A stretch of 64,000 nt of DNA from Rhodobacter sp. SY28-1 (GCF_005222785.1 NZ_STGH01000002.1:310001-374000), one strand, 5' to 3'; counted from the first letter of the stretch, positions 54,174 through 63,074 are shown. Notes: generated from the sequence alone by a model not told the origin. Program-made: numbers and translations.

Positions 54174-55088
54174 CTACTTGACGTAAGGGCGCAGCACATC
54201 CCGCGCCAAGGCGAAGCCGCGTTTGATTTTTTCGTCCGAGCCTTCGAAGTCGCGGTCCTCGTGTTCGATGATGATGGGGCCATCGTAGCCCGCGCGATAG
54301 AGGGTGGCGAAGAAATCTTGCCAGTCAACCTCTCCCAGCCCCGGCATCCGGGGGATCTGCCAGCCCATCCCGGCGGACAGGATGCCATGGTCGTAAAGCC
54401 CGTCGCGGTCGATCATCAGGTCCTTGGCGTGAACATGGACCATCCGAGGGCCGAATTCGCGGACAAAGCGGTTCGCGTCGATCATCTGCCAAACCAGGTG
54501 GCTGGGGTCGTAATTCATGCCCACGGCGTCGCCCCAGGTCTCGAAGATCCGCCGCCAGATCTTCGGCGCATAGGCGATGTTGTGCCCGCCCGGCCATTCG
54601 TCGTGGCTGAAGATCATCGGGCAGTTCTCGAAGGCCAGCGTCACGCCCTTGTCCCGCGCATGGGCCACGATGGGGGCGAAAATCCCGGTTGCCCGTTCCC
54701 AGTTCTGATCGACGGTCAGTGAACGGTCGCCCCCGACAAAGGTGTTGACCACCTTCACCCCCATCAGCCCGGCCGCCGAGATGACCCTCTTCAGATGAGA
54801 GGTCACCGCCTCGCGGTGCCCCGCTTCCGCATGCAACGGGTTCGGATAATAGCCCAGACCCGACACCGACAACCCCTTCCCCGCGATCATCCCCATGATC
54901 TCGGAGGCCCGCGCCGCCGTCATGTCTTCGACCGGAAGATGCGCCGTCCCGGCATAGCGCCGCTTCTCGCCCCCTGCCTGCGGCCAGCAGGCGATCTCCA
55001 GCGCCTCGAACCCCGCCCCCGCGGCGTAATCGGCGACCTTCTCCAAGGACATCTCCGCAAAGGGTGCCGTCAGGATGCCAAGATGCAT
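54174..55088 (-). CDS. Sugar phosphate isomerase/epimerase (AP endonuclease 2 fold, operon gene 9)
   Basis: A 304-residue TIM-barrel protein. It has family metal-site signals: Glu in ALEIACWPQ, Glu in VTLAFENCPM, Asp and His in NYDPSHLVWQ, His in HVHAKDL and Glu in IIIEHEDRD. Relatives include inosose isomerase IolI, hydroxypyruvate isomerase and tagatose epimerases. Adjacent Gfo/Idh proteins suggest a keto-sugar or inosose as substrate. Confidence 0.9.
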   Translation of the reverse strand: MHLGILTAPFAEMSLEKVADYAAGAGFEALEIACWPQAGGEKRRYAGTAHLPVEDMTAARASEIMGMIAGKGLSVSGLGYYPNPLHAEAGHREAVTSHLKRVISAAGLMGVKVVNTFVGGDRSLTVDQNWERATGIFAPIVAHARDKGVTLAFENCPMIFSHDEWPGGHNIAYAPKIWRRIFETWGDAVGMNYDPSHLVWQMIDANRFVREFGPRMVHVHAKDLMIDRDGLYDHGILSAGMGWQIPRMPGLGEVDWQDFFATLYRAGYDGPIIIEHEDRDFEGSDEKIKRGFALARDVLRPYVK

Positions 55089-55100
55089 GTGTCTCTCCCT

Positions 55101-56273
55101 CTACCCGACGCTGACCCAGCTGCCGCTTGCCGCACTGGCCAGAACGGCATCGCAAAACAGCATCTCGTAATGCCCATCGTCAAAGGTGGCCCAGGTCGAC
55201 TGCTCCCCCCTGCCCCCTCGCCCGACATCGCGATAGACCTGAGTAAAGAACGCGGCCCAAGTGTCGCCAAAGCCTTCCGGGTGCCCGCCCGGCATGAACG
55301 CCGCCGCCGCGCCCGTTGCATTCATCAACGACGGATCGCGCAGCAGCACCTGGTTCGGCGCCTCGCGATGGCCGATCCACAGATCCTCCGGATGTTCGGC
55401 CGACCACGCCGCCGAAGCCTTGGAGCCGGACAAGTCCCAGCACAAAAGCCCGCGCCGCCCGTGGCTGACCTGGCTGGTCGACATCATTCCCCGCCCGCCG
55501 TTGCCATAACGCAGAAGGATCGTCGCCGCGTCGTCCGTCTCGATCTTCCGGGTCTCGGTCGGGCCCTTGGTGGCAGTGAACGTCTCGACCGGCCCCAGCG
55601 GTTTCTGCCGTTCTGGGATGAAGGTCGCCAGCTCCGCCATCACTGCAATCGGCTTCTGCCCGGTGATGAAGTTCGTCAGGTCCACCCAATGCGTCCCGAT
55701 ATCGCTGACCGACCGCAGCGGCCCGCCCTCTTCGGCCTCCAGCCGCCAGTTCCAGTCTGTCTCCTTGGCCAGCCAGTCCTGATGAAAATGCCCGGTGATC
55801 AACCGCAGATCGCCCAGCGCGCCAGCCTTCATCATGCCGTGGGCATGCTGGTTCAGCGGATAGAACCGCGTGTTGTAGCACACTGCCGCGACCTTGCCGC
55901 TGGCCAGCGCCATCGCCACCATCTCGGCCGATTGCGCGGCCGTCATCGCCAAGGGCTTTTCGCAGATCACATGCTTGCCCGCCGCCAGGATCGCCTTGAC
56001 CTGCGGATAATGCGCCACGTTGGGCGAGGTGACATGCACCACCTGCGCAGCCGGATCGGCCAAAAGCTCATCGAGCGACCCATAGGCCTTCGCCACCCCC
56101 AGCGCCTTCGCCCGTTCCCCACCCCGAGCCGCGCTGGACCCCAGCACGCCCACGACCGGAATCCCCAGCCGCCGCAAGGTGGACAAATGCACCGCGCCGA
56201 TAAAGCCGGTCCCGATGACCGCCGCGCCGATGTGGGAAAGGTCAGCCAACCGAATATCCTCCGTCAATGGCAA
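55101..56273 (-). CDS. Gfo/Idh/MocA oxidoreductase (operon gene 8)
   Basis: A 390-residue dehydrogenase with canonical features: Rossmann AVIGTGFIGAVHLSTL, catalytic motif VICEKPLAM, and a C-terminal domain with DIGTHWVDLTNFITG (the GTH-x2-D motif). It is the third such enzyme of this operon and the one closest to standard myo-inositol 2-dehydrogenase-like proteins. Its start overlaps the SDR gene by 32 bases. Confidence 0.93.
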   Translation of the reverse strand: MPLTEDIRLADLSHIGAAVIGTGFIGAVHLSTLRRLGIPVVGVLGSSAARGGERAKALGVAKAYGSLDELLADPAAQVVHVTSPNVAHYPQVKAILAAGKHVICEKPLAMTAAQSAEMVAMALASGKVAAVCYNTRFYPLNQHAHGMMKAGALGDLRLITGHFHQDWLAKETDWNWRLEAEEGGPLRSVSDIGTHWVDLTNFITGQKPIAVMAELATFIPERQKPLGPVETFTATKGPTETRKIETDDAATILLRYGNGGRGMMSTSQVSHGRRGLLCWDLSGSKASAAWSAEHPEDLWIGHREAPNQVLLRDPSLMNATGAAAAFMPGGHPEGFGDTWAAFFTQVYRDVGRGGRGEQSTWATFDDGHYEMLFCDAVLASAASGSWVSVG

Positions 56274-56967
56274 GGCAGGTGCCGGTCATGAACGCCGCCG
56301 CGTCCGAGGCAAGGAACAGCACTGGCCCGGCAATATCCTCCGGCTGGCCCCAGCGGCCCATCGGTGTCCGCAGATTGACCGCCGCCACATGCGCCGGGTC
56401 CGTGCGCGACCGCGCCGATTGCTGCGTGACGACAAATCCTGGGGCCACCGCGTTCACCCGGATGCCATCCCCCGCCCAGGCAATCGCCAGCGATTTCGTC
56501 AGCTGCACCACCGCCGCCTTCGACGCGCCATAGGCCGGATTCTTCGGGCTGCCGAAGGTCGCATACATCGAGGCGATGTTGACCAGCACCCCCTTGGCCG
56601 CTTTCAACTGAGCATGAAACGCCTCGGCCATCCGAAAGGTGCCATGCAGATTCACGTTCACCACATGGGCAAAGAAGTCCGGCGCCATCTCCTCGCCCCG
56701 CGCGGTGATCGCGGCGCAGTTCACCAGCACGTCCAGCCTTTCCCGCCGCGCCGCAAAGTCGCGCACAGTTTCCCCGTCGGTCACGTCCAGCTGGGTATAG
56801 GCAAACCGCGTCCTGTCCTCGGGTGCGGCTTCCGGTTCGGCTCCAGTGATCGCGACACGCGCGCCGGCATCCTGGAACGCCCGCGCAATCGCCGCCCCGA
56901 TTCCCGCCCGGCTTGCGCCAACGACCAGAACCTCCGCCCCGTCGAACTCGAACCGGCTGTGCTTCAT
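56242..56967 (-). CDS. Short-chain dehydrogenase/reductase (operon gene 7)
   Basis: A 241-residue SDR. Cofactor motif VVGASRAGIGAAIA, NCAA-type motif LVNCAAITARG, catalytic YGASKAAVVQ, C-terminal AIDGGYSVG. It probably oxidises a sugar hydroxyl. ATG 56967 overlaps the regulator stop by 4 bases. Confidence 0.92.
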   Translation of the reverse strand: MKHSRFEFDGAEVLVVGASRAGIGAAIARAFQDAGARVAITGAEPEAAPEDRTRFAYTQLDVTDGETVRDFAARRERLDVLVNCAAITARGEEMAPDFFAHVVNVNLHGTFRMAEAFHAQLKAAKGVLVNIASMYATFGSPKNPAYGASKAAVVQLTKSLAIAWAGDGIRVNAVAPGFVVTQQSARSRTDPAHVAAVNLRTPMGRWGQPEDIAGPVLFLASDAAAFMTGTCLAIDGGYSVG

Positions 56968-57878
56968 CCCGCAGTCCTCCCGCCGCCATCCTTGGCCAGC
57001 ACTCGAGTCGATGCAACAGGATTTTCATTTTTCATAGATTGAAAATTTTCACCCAAACTCAGCCGCCGGCCCAGGCCCACGATCATCGCCTGCGCCACGA
57101 CCATCGCCGGCACTTGGCTACGGAAATGGCCCAGCCGCGCCTCGTTCACATAGAGCACATGAGTCGCCAGACCCGCGACCGGGCTCAACGCGTTGTCGGT
57201 GATCGCCAGCACCCGGTGACCGCGCTGCGCGGCCAACCGTGCCACCTCCACCGTCTCGGGCGTGTAGTCGTCGAAGGTCATCGCCAGCAGGGTATCCCCC
57301 GGCCCCATCGCCGCGACCTGCATTGCCCGCATCGACCCCAGGTTGTCCACCAGTTGAGCCCGCCGCCCGATGCTTCCCAACCCATAGACGGTATAGGCCC
57401 CCAGCCCGAACGCCCCCCGCGCGGCCGCGACATGCACCACCTCACTTGTGGCCAGCACTTCGACACAGGCGTCCAGTTGCGTGCGGTCCAGCGCCTCTTC
57501 GATCCGCAGCAGCGATTGCACCGCCGCCTCGACAAAACTGCCAAAGACATTCCCCGGCCGGTCCAGATCGCCGTCCGCCATGCCCGACAAGCGGTCGGCA
57601 TAGGGCAGGCGCGGGCCAAGCAGACGCTCGCGGAACACCAGTTGCAACTCGGCAAAGCCCTGGAACCCCAGCTCTTTGGCGAACCGGGTGATCGTCGCGG
57701 GCGGCACGTTGGCCAGTTGCGCCAGCCGGACAAGCGTGGACACCGCCACCTCCTCGGGATGGTTCAGGAAGAACTGCGCCACCTGCGCCAGCCGCTTGCT
57801 CAGCGTTCCCGACCGGTCCACCAGCGCCCGGCGCAGGTCCTCGAAATCGCGCGGGGCCGCCCGGTTCGTCTCGTCCAT
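56964..57878 (-). CDS. MurR/RpiR-family regulator (operon gene 6)
   Basis: A 304-residue protein. The N-terminal RpiR HTH spans about 15-80 (LVRLAQLANVPPATITRFAK). The C-terminal SIS domain (about 130-270, VVHVAAARGAFGLG, LLAMTFDDYTPETVEVA) would bind a phosphosugar. This implies that the operon is controlled by a phosphorylated sugar intermediate, although no sugar kinase is in the operon. ATG 57878 chosen; a longer frame overlaps the next gene. It sits inside the operon, so it is autoregulated. Confidence 0.92.
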   Translation of the reverse strand: MDETNRAAPRDFEDLRRALVDRSGTLSKRLAQVAQFFLNHPEEVAVSTLVRLAQLANVPPATITRFAKELGFQGFAELQLVFRERLLGPRLPYADRLSGMADGDLDRPGNVFGSFVEAAVQSLLRIEEALDRTQLDACVEVLATSEVVHVAAARGAFGLGAYTVYGLGSIGRRAQLVDNLGSMRAMQVAAMGPGDTLLAMTFDDYTPETVEVARLAAQRGHRVLAITDNALSPVAGLATHVLYVNEARLGHFRSQVPAMVVAQAMIVGLGRRLSLGENFQSMKNENPVASTRVLAKDGGGRTAG

Positions 57879-57880
57879 CG

Positions 57881-58639
57881 TCAGATCGCCCCCGCCACCT
57901 TCTGCTCCAGATCGATCACCGCCCCGCTCATCGGGACCGACGCCTCTGACAGCAGGAACACCGCCAGCCGCGCACACTCCTCTGCCGTCACCAGCCGCCC
58001 CAAGGGCTGCGCGGCCGCCTGCGCCTCCAGCCAGCCCGGCCCGTGCCGCGCGGCCTGCAACGCCTGCTCCGCCTCGGTCGCGACCCAGCCCAGGTTGATC
58101 CCGTTCACCCGGATCCGATCGGCCATATGGGCGTGGGCGGCGTTCTTCGTCAGCGTCACCATCGCCCCCTTGGTGGCCGAGTAGACCGCCAGTTCCGGGA
58201 TCCCGCAATAGGCGTTCATCGACAGGATGTTGACGATGGCCCCCGCCGCCCCCCGCCGCCGCATGTCGGCAATCGCCGCCTGCATCAGGAAGAACCCCGC
58301 ACGGGCGTTGACGGTAAACAGGGCCTCCCAGGTTTCGACCGTTCCCGTCTCGAAAGACCCGCGCGTCGTCAGCCCCGCCGCGTTCACCAGCCCGTCGATC
58401 CGCCCGAACCGATCCAGCGCAGCCCCTGCGATGACGGCAGGAGCGCCCGAGTCCATCAGGTCCGCCTCGACCGAAACCGCCGACAGCTCCGCCGCGATCT
58501 GCGCCAGCCCCGGCCCGTCACGGTCGGTCAGGATCAGGCTGTCCGCCCCCTCGCCTGCCAGCATCCGGGCAATCGCTGCCCCGATGCCGCTGGCCGCCCC
58601 GGTGACGATGACAGCCTTGTCCGAAAGGCCGAATTTCAT
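57881..58639 (-). CDS. Short-chain dehydrogenase/reductase (operon gene 5)
   Basis: A 252-residue SDR with VTGAASGIGAAIA, VNAAGLTTRG, and catalytic YSATKGAMVTLTK. C-terminal motif SGAVIDLEQ departs from the usual DGG. It overlaps the PanB-like gene's stop by 4 bases and ends 2 bases before the regulator. Confidence 0.92.
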   Translation of the reverse strand: MKFGLSDKAVIVTGAASGIGAAIARMLAGEGADSLILTDRDGPGLAQIAAELSAVSVEADLMDSGAPAVIAGAALDRFGRIDGLVNAAGLTTRGSFETGTVETWEALFTVNARAGFFLMQAAIADMRRRGAAGAIVNILSMNAYCGIPELAVYSATKGAMVTLTKNAAHAHMADRIRVNGINLGWVATEAEQALQAARHGPGWLEAQAAAQPLGRLVTAEECARLAVFLLSEASVPMSGAVIDLEQKVAGAI

Positions 58640-59433
58640 CCGCCGATCCCGTTCAGAAACGCCTCATGCTCACGCGGGTCCATCGCCACGACATGCTTCG
58701 CCTCTGGATAGGCCCCGCTGGCCACATCCGCCCGGAACTCGTTGAAGGCCGCAATCCGTTCCGCCTGCAGCCGGTCCAGCTCCGCCGCAAAGTTGCGGTA
58801 GACCTTGGCATGGCGCGGCATATGCCCCTGGTTTTCGCCCAGGATATCCTCGGCAAACAGATACTGCGCATCGCAGCCCGGCCCTGACCCCATCGACCAC
58901 AACAGGATCGGCAAACGCGCGCTGATCGCCGAGGCAACCTCGACCGGCACCACCTCGATCTCCACGGCGAAGGCCCCCGCCTCGTGATAGCGGCGACACT
59001 CGTGATACAGGGCAATCGCCCCTTCGGCGGTCTTGCCCACCGCCCGGAACCCGCCGGTGAACGTCGCCCGCGACGGCACCAGCCCCACATGCCCCACAAC
59101 TGGCACATATTCCCGCGCCAGATATTCCACCGTCTGGAAACTGCCCGAGCAATACAACGCATCCGCCCCCGCCTGCAGCATCGTGCCACAGAACCGCAGG
59201 TAATCATCCGCCGTCCCCGCCTCGGGATGGGCCTTGCCCGTCATGCTGAACACCGCCGGTGCCCGCTGCCGATACTGCGGATGCGCCAACAATTCCGGCG
59301 GGACCGAGGCGATGTCGATCCCCGCCGCCTCGGCCGCAGCCGCCTCGTCCAGCGAGAAGTAGCGCAGCATCGTCTTCTGACCCTTGCCCTTGTCGGCGAG
59401 CAGGTCAGCTACCGTGGGAAGCCGCCGGGTCAT
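58636..59433 (-). CDS. Divergent PanB-like (ketopantoate hydroxymethyltransferase superfamily) protein (operon gene 4)
   Basis: A 265-residue TIM-barrel protein. The C-terminal half aligns with PanB: VVGHVGLVPSRATFTGG, a Glu in VEIEVVPVEVA (the conserved EC/VVPVE motif), and GHMPRHAKVYRNF. In the N-terminal half, PanB's metal-ligand motifs (GDS, ADLPF, KxEGG) are not recognisable (AVFSMTG and DALYCSGS occupy those places), so it is unlikely to make ketopantoate. A lyase or hydroxymethyl-transfer role on the operon's substrate is possible. ATG 59433 overlaps the Rieske gene by 4 bases. Confidence 0.75.
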   Translation of the reverse strand: MTRRLPTVADLLADKGKGQKTMLRYFSLDEAAAAEAAGIDIASVPPELLAHPQYRQRAPAVFSMTGKAHPEAGTADDYLRFCGTMLQAGADALYCSGSFQTVEYLAREYVPVVGHVGLVPSRATFTGGFRAVGKTAEGAIALYHECRRYHEAGAFAVEIEVVPVEVASAISARLPILLWSMGSGPGCDAQYLFAEDILGENQGHMPRHAKVYRNFAAELDRLQAERIAAFNEFRADVASGAYPEAKHVVAMDPREHEAFLNGIGG

Positions 59434-59738
59434 AGGTCCACCTCGATCTGCCCATCGTTGATTCGCGCCGGGTAGGTCGCCAGCGCCACGCAGACCGGCG
59501 CGCGTAGCGGCGCCCCGGTGCGATAATTGAACCGCCCGTTGTGCTTGGGGCACTCGATGGTGTCATCCATGACCAAACCGTCCGACAGATGCACCTTTTC
59601 ATGCGTGCACAGGCCGTCCGTCGCAAATGGCTCCCCCGCGGCAGACCGGTACACCGCATAGGTCCGCCCTCCATGGTCAAAGCGGATCACGTCCTCGGGG
59701 TCAATCTCGCCCTCCGGGCACACCGAAACCCAGGTCAT
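59430..59738 (-). CDS. Rieske [2Fe-2S] ferredoxin (operon gene 3)
   Basis: A 102-residue soluble Rieske protein. Cluster ligands are Cys44 and His46 (LCTHEKVHL) and Cys63 and His66 (IECPKHNGRFNY). Its length and lack of a catalytic domain mark it as an electron-transfer ferredoxin of the dioxygenase/MocE type. It is coupled by 4-base overlaps to the desaturase-type enzyme before it and the PanB-like gene after it, so it is most likely the electron donor of that enzyme. No ferredoxin reductase gene is in the operon. Confidence 0.93.
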   Translation of the reverse strand: MTWVSVCPEGEIDPEDVIRFDHGGRTYAVYRSAAGEPFATDGLCTHEKVHLSDGLVMDDTIECPKHNGRFNYRTGAPLRAPVCVALATYPARINDGQIEVDL

Positions 59739-60838
59739 GCCACACCCTCCCGCGCTGGAACATGGTCGTGCAACTCGGCCCGGAAAGGCCGCGCGGTCGG
59801 TGGCAGAACCGGCGTCATCGTATAGCCCGGCTCATGCCGCTGCCGCCACAGGGCGCGGATCATCCAGGCATAGGCCACGGGGATCGAAGGGTCCGGCACC
59901 GGCAGGTCGTTCTTGATGATCGCATGCAACCGGGGCAACGCGTGATAGGGCACCATGGGAAACATGTGGTGTTCGACGTGGTAGTTCATGTTCCAGTAGA
60001 TCCAGCGGCTGATCGGGTTCATGTAGACAGTGCGGCTGTTCAGCCGGTGGTCCAGCACATCCTCGGCCAGCCCGCCATGCTGCAAAAGGCCCGTCATCAC
60101 CATGTGCCAGGTGCCATAGATGCGCGGCCCCCCGATCAGCATCAGCGGCAGGATCGACCAACTGACCAGCGCCCAGACCACGGCGGCCAAATGGATCGCG
60201 ACGAAGACCCGCGCCCAGAAGATCGCCTTGCCGCGTTCGCTTTCCGGCAGATAATCCGCCTCGTCGGGGGTGATGATCCCCGCCGCGTTGCGCAACAGGA
60301 TGCGGAAGTGCAGCCAGATGTCGGGGATGCCGACGAAAGCCAGCGCCTTCATTCCCAGGCTTGGCGGGCGCATATGCCCGATCTCGGGGTCGCGCCCGAC
60401 GATGATCGTGTCAGTGTGGTGGCGTGCATGGCTCCACCGCCAGCTGACCGGATTGCGCATCACCATAAAGCTGGCAATCAGGTAGACCACATCGTTCATC
60501 CAAGGCGTGCGGAAAGCCGTGCCGTGCCCGCATTCGTGCCAGCGGCTGTCGCAGGCTGAGCCGTAAAGCACGCCGTAAACCAGGAAGAACGGCACCGCCC
60601 ACCAGGTGCCCCAGGTCAGCACGCCGCCTGCGCCACTGACGACCAGTAGACCCAGCCATAGGATCGTATCGCGGATCGCCGGGCCATCGGTCCGTTGCAT
60701 CAGGTCCTTCATCACCTTGCGCGGCACGTCGGAGTGATACCACTCAGCCGAAGCAAGCCCTGCCGCCACGGCTCGGGCGTTTTCGGGGCCAGTCAGCGAA
60801 TAGTCGCGGGGCACAAAGGGCGTGTCGGTCATCGTCAT
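59735..60838 (-). CDS. Desaturase/hydroxylase-type di-iron membrane enzyme (operon gene 2)
   Basis: A 367-residue integral membrane protein of the fatty-acid-desaturase fold. The three histidine boxes are HECGHGT, HARHH and HVEHH, separated by hydrophobic hairpins. Its operon partners (sugar importer, epimerase, dehydrogenases) argue against a lipid role and for hydroxylation or desaturation of a catabolic substrate, with electrons from the adjacent Rieske protein. A similar desaturase plus Rieske pairing is known in rhizopine (MocD/MocE) catabolism. ATG 60838 overlaps the epimerase stop by 4 bases. Confidence 0.88.
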   Translation of the reverse strand: MTMTDTPFVPRDYSLTGPENARAVAAGLASAEWYHSDVPRKVMKDLMQRTDGPAIRDTILWLGLLVVSGAGGVLTWGTWWAVPFFLVYGVLYGSACDSRWHECGHGTAFRTPWMNDVVYLIASFMVMRNPVSWRWSHARHHTDTIIVGRDPEIGHMRPPSLGMKALAFVGIPDIWLHFRILLRNAAGIITPDEADYLPESERGKAIFWARVFVAIHLAAVVWALVSWSILPLMLIGGPRIYGTWHMVMTGLLQHGGLAEDVLDHRLNSRTVYMNPISRWIYWNMNYHVEHHMFPMVPYHALPRLHAIIKNDLPVPDPSIPVAYAWMIRALWRQRHEPGYTMTPVLPPTARPFRAELHDHVPAREGVA

Positions 60839-62025
60839 GACGGGGCCTTTCCGTCCTGGTTCAACCGGGCGAACTGTCCGGTCGGTTGCGGGTAATCGGT
60901 ATCGGGCTGGCGGCACAGACTGGCGATCCGAACCTCAGTCTCGGCAATGGCCCCTGCCCCGTCCAGCACGGCAAAGCGAACGTCATAACGGCGCTCCTCG
61001 CCATGGTTCAGCCAGATCATCTCTCCCCGGTCGCGTGCAAAGCGATTGCCCAGGACATGGTGGCTGACCGGCTCGATCCCCATCACATAATTGCCGCTGC
61101 GAAAGTTTTGCCACTGCAGCGCGCAGGGCAGCTGATCCTTGCGTGTCTCGACCAGGATGCCCAGCCCGATCCGGTCGTTCACCAGCGCCACGGGCACAAG
61201 ACCCGCCGCGTCGGAGGCCATGTCATGCTGCCACACCTGTTCGCGGAAGCCCGGTTGCGGCGCGGGGCACCGGCCGTAACCCACGCCCTGCGCCTCCAGC
61301 CCGTCACCGTGTGAGACCCAAACCACCTCGCGGATCGGGGCCAGATAGCGCGCGCCCTCGTCCAGAACGGGATAGCCGACGTTGACGTGGTACAGCATCA
61401 TGTGCGGCGTGCACGCAAAGCCCGCGTTCACCACCCGGTCGGTCACGCGGATCTCGTTGCCGCCCAGATCGGCCTCGATCCGGCGGTGCAGCTCCAGCAC
61501 CTCGGCAAAGACGGCGGCCTGCCGCACCACCGCTTCGGCCCAGAGGACGCAGCGGTCGCCCTCCCACCTTTCGCCATAGCCGGTCAGCCGCGCCGGTGCG
61601 CCGCCGATCCGTCCGTGCAGCCCGTGCCGCACCGTGGCACGACGGGGGTAATCATACTCGGCGGCATCCACCTCTTCCGGGCCAAGGATATGGTCCAGCC
61701 CGCCCGTCGCCAGAAAGCCCGAGAAGGACCGCACCCAGCCCAGTCCATCCTCGCCCTCGGGTTCGTGCAGGCCCGGATGACGGAAGCCGGTGGGGGAATG
61801 CCAGCCGATAGCGCGGCCTGCATGCGACACCTCGCCGATGTCCATCGCCCGGTCGACAAGCACGGTAAAGCACAGGCCCGACCCGGTGCGGAACTCGAGC
61901 AGCCGCAGTCCCCGCTCCACCCCATCGCCCGCCGTGACCAGCCGCACGCCGCCGAACTGCGTCAGGCTGCCTGCCCGCGCCGACAGCGCCGCCGCATCCA
62001 CCTCTCTACCGTAAAGCTCCGGCAT
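60835..62025 (-). CDS. DUF4432 aldose 1-epimerase-like protein (operon gene 1)
   Basis: A 396-residue protein of the galactose mutarotase superfamily (DUF4432). Features are LVDRAMDIGEVSHAGRAIGW, HGLHGRIGG and HMMLYHVNVGYPVLDEGARY, then MGIEPVSHHVLG near the C-terminus. It would interconvert anomers of the imported sugar. ATG 62025 was chosen over a longer frame. It is the first gene of the operon; the promoter must lie in 62026-62280. Confidence 0.88.
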   Translation of the reverse strand: MPELYGREVDAAALSARAGSLTQFGGVRLVTAGDGVERGLRLLEFRTGSGLCFTVLVDRAMDIGEVSHAGRAIGWHSPTGFRHPGLHEPEGEDGLGWVRSFSGFLATGGLDHILGPEEVDAAEYDYPRRATVRHGLHGRIGGAPARLTGYGERWEGDRCVLWAEAVVRQAAVFAEVLELHRRIEADLGGNEIRVTDRVVNAGFACTPHMMLYHVNVGYPVLDEGARYLAPIREVVWVSHGDGLEAQGVGYGRCPAPQPGFREQVWQHDMASDAAGLVPVALVNDRIGLGILVETRKDQLPCALQWQNFRSGNYVMGIEPVSHHVLGNRFARDRGEMIWLNHGEERRYDVRFAVLDGAGAIAETEVRIASLCRQPDTDYPQPTGQFARLNQDGKAPS

Positions 62026-62280
62026 TGCCGAAGGGTCCTCCCAAGCGGTATCGCCTTGCGACCCGCGCCGCCTTGCTGGAGACAATACCGGCCAACAGCG
62101 ATGCGGCCAGCGAGAAAACAATCAGATTCCATCAGCCCATCAACGGTGAATCCCGCGAGGTTACCGTGCCCAACTACCCGACAATCCGCACATTATGGAT
62201 GGACGGCTCAACCCGCAAAATGTTGGCCTAGGTGTCGTCGAAGCACTTGGCTTTACGCCGATGGTAGTCGCTCGCAAGGA
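62026..62280. other. Operon leader and unassigned sequence
   Basis: About 255 bases with no convincing gene. A plus-strand frame of 68 codons (62025-62231) ends in VTVPNYPTIRTLWMDGSTRK, but I know no match. The promoter of the minus-strand operon must be here. Confidence 0.4.
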
Positions 62281-63055
62281 GGCGTTGTCAAAGGAACTTG
62301 GCCGCGGCTTGGTACGCTGGCCCGCTAGCGTCGCTGGATGAACAAACGCTCCCCTTTCCAGTACTTAAAGACGAGCCGAGAGAATCCGTCTGGCGGTGAT
62401 GCTCTTCGTCCGCTTCCCACTGTCGCTCCGTAACGTCGCGGGTCTCCTGCATGAGCGCGGTATCGAGGTTAGCCACGAGACCGTGCGCAATTGGTGGAAC
62501 AGGTTTGGCCCGATGTTCACCGCCGAGATCAGGGACAAGCGGGTCGAAGCGATGCGCGCCCATCGCCACTGGCAGTGGCAGTTGGACGAGGTCTACATGA
62601 AAATCAACGGTTGACACGCTACCTCTGGCGGGCGGTTGATCACGAAGGTGAAGTGCGGAAAAGCAGCGTCACCAAGAACAGAGGTTGCAAGGCAGCCTGA
62701 AATTCCTCGGCGACGGATCGGTCAAGATCGTGCGGTGCTGTTCTAGAGGACCTGGGCCGCAGTGATGACCGCTAGATGGGGCGCTGGCTCAACAATCGCG
62801 CCGAGTACTCGCACCTGCCCTTCTGACGACGAGAATGGGAGATGTTGCGGTACCGGCGCACGCGAACGTTGCAGAAGTATTCCTCAGTCAATGCCTCAGT
62901 CCACACCCACTTTCGAACGGAGAGTCACCTCCAGAACCGCGAAATCTACAAGCAGACCGACGCCGCGGCTCTTGCAGAGTGGCCCAGCCTTCTCACTACC
63001 TGATCATTAGCTGAGGCTGGGGTAACGGAGACTACTTCGCATTCTTCTGACAGCC
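62281..63055 (+). mobile_element. Degenerate IS6-family insertion sequence
   Basis: About 775 bp, near the usual IS6 length. Possible inverted ends are GGCGTTGTCAAAGGAAC (left) and, read from the right, GGCTGTCAGAAGAATGCG. Between them, transposase pieces occur in order across frames: MNKRSPFQYLKTS (62338), MLFVRFPLSLRNVAGLLHER, VSHETVRNWWNRFGPMF, QLDEVYMKING (first catalytic Asp), TRYLWRAVDHEGEV, MGRWLNNRAEYSHLPF, then QTDAAALAEWP before TGA 63003. Frameshifts, an internal deletion and a TAG make it dead. Its right end matches the fragment at 16241-16275. Confidence 0.8.
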
Positions 63056-63074
63056 CGACTTGACCTTGAGAATC

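Noticed and set aside
51492-54722. Very long open frame (over 1000 codons) on the plus strand
   Set aside because: It is antisense to the ABC ATPase and binding-protein genes, has Arg/His/Gln/Asp-rich composition typical of GC-rich reverse frames, and no domain.
62025-62231. 68-codon plus-strand ORF before the IS6 element
   Set aside because: Begins opposite the epimerase start codon, no ribosome site, no known relatives; kept only as unassigned sequence.
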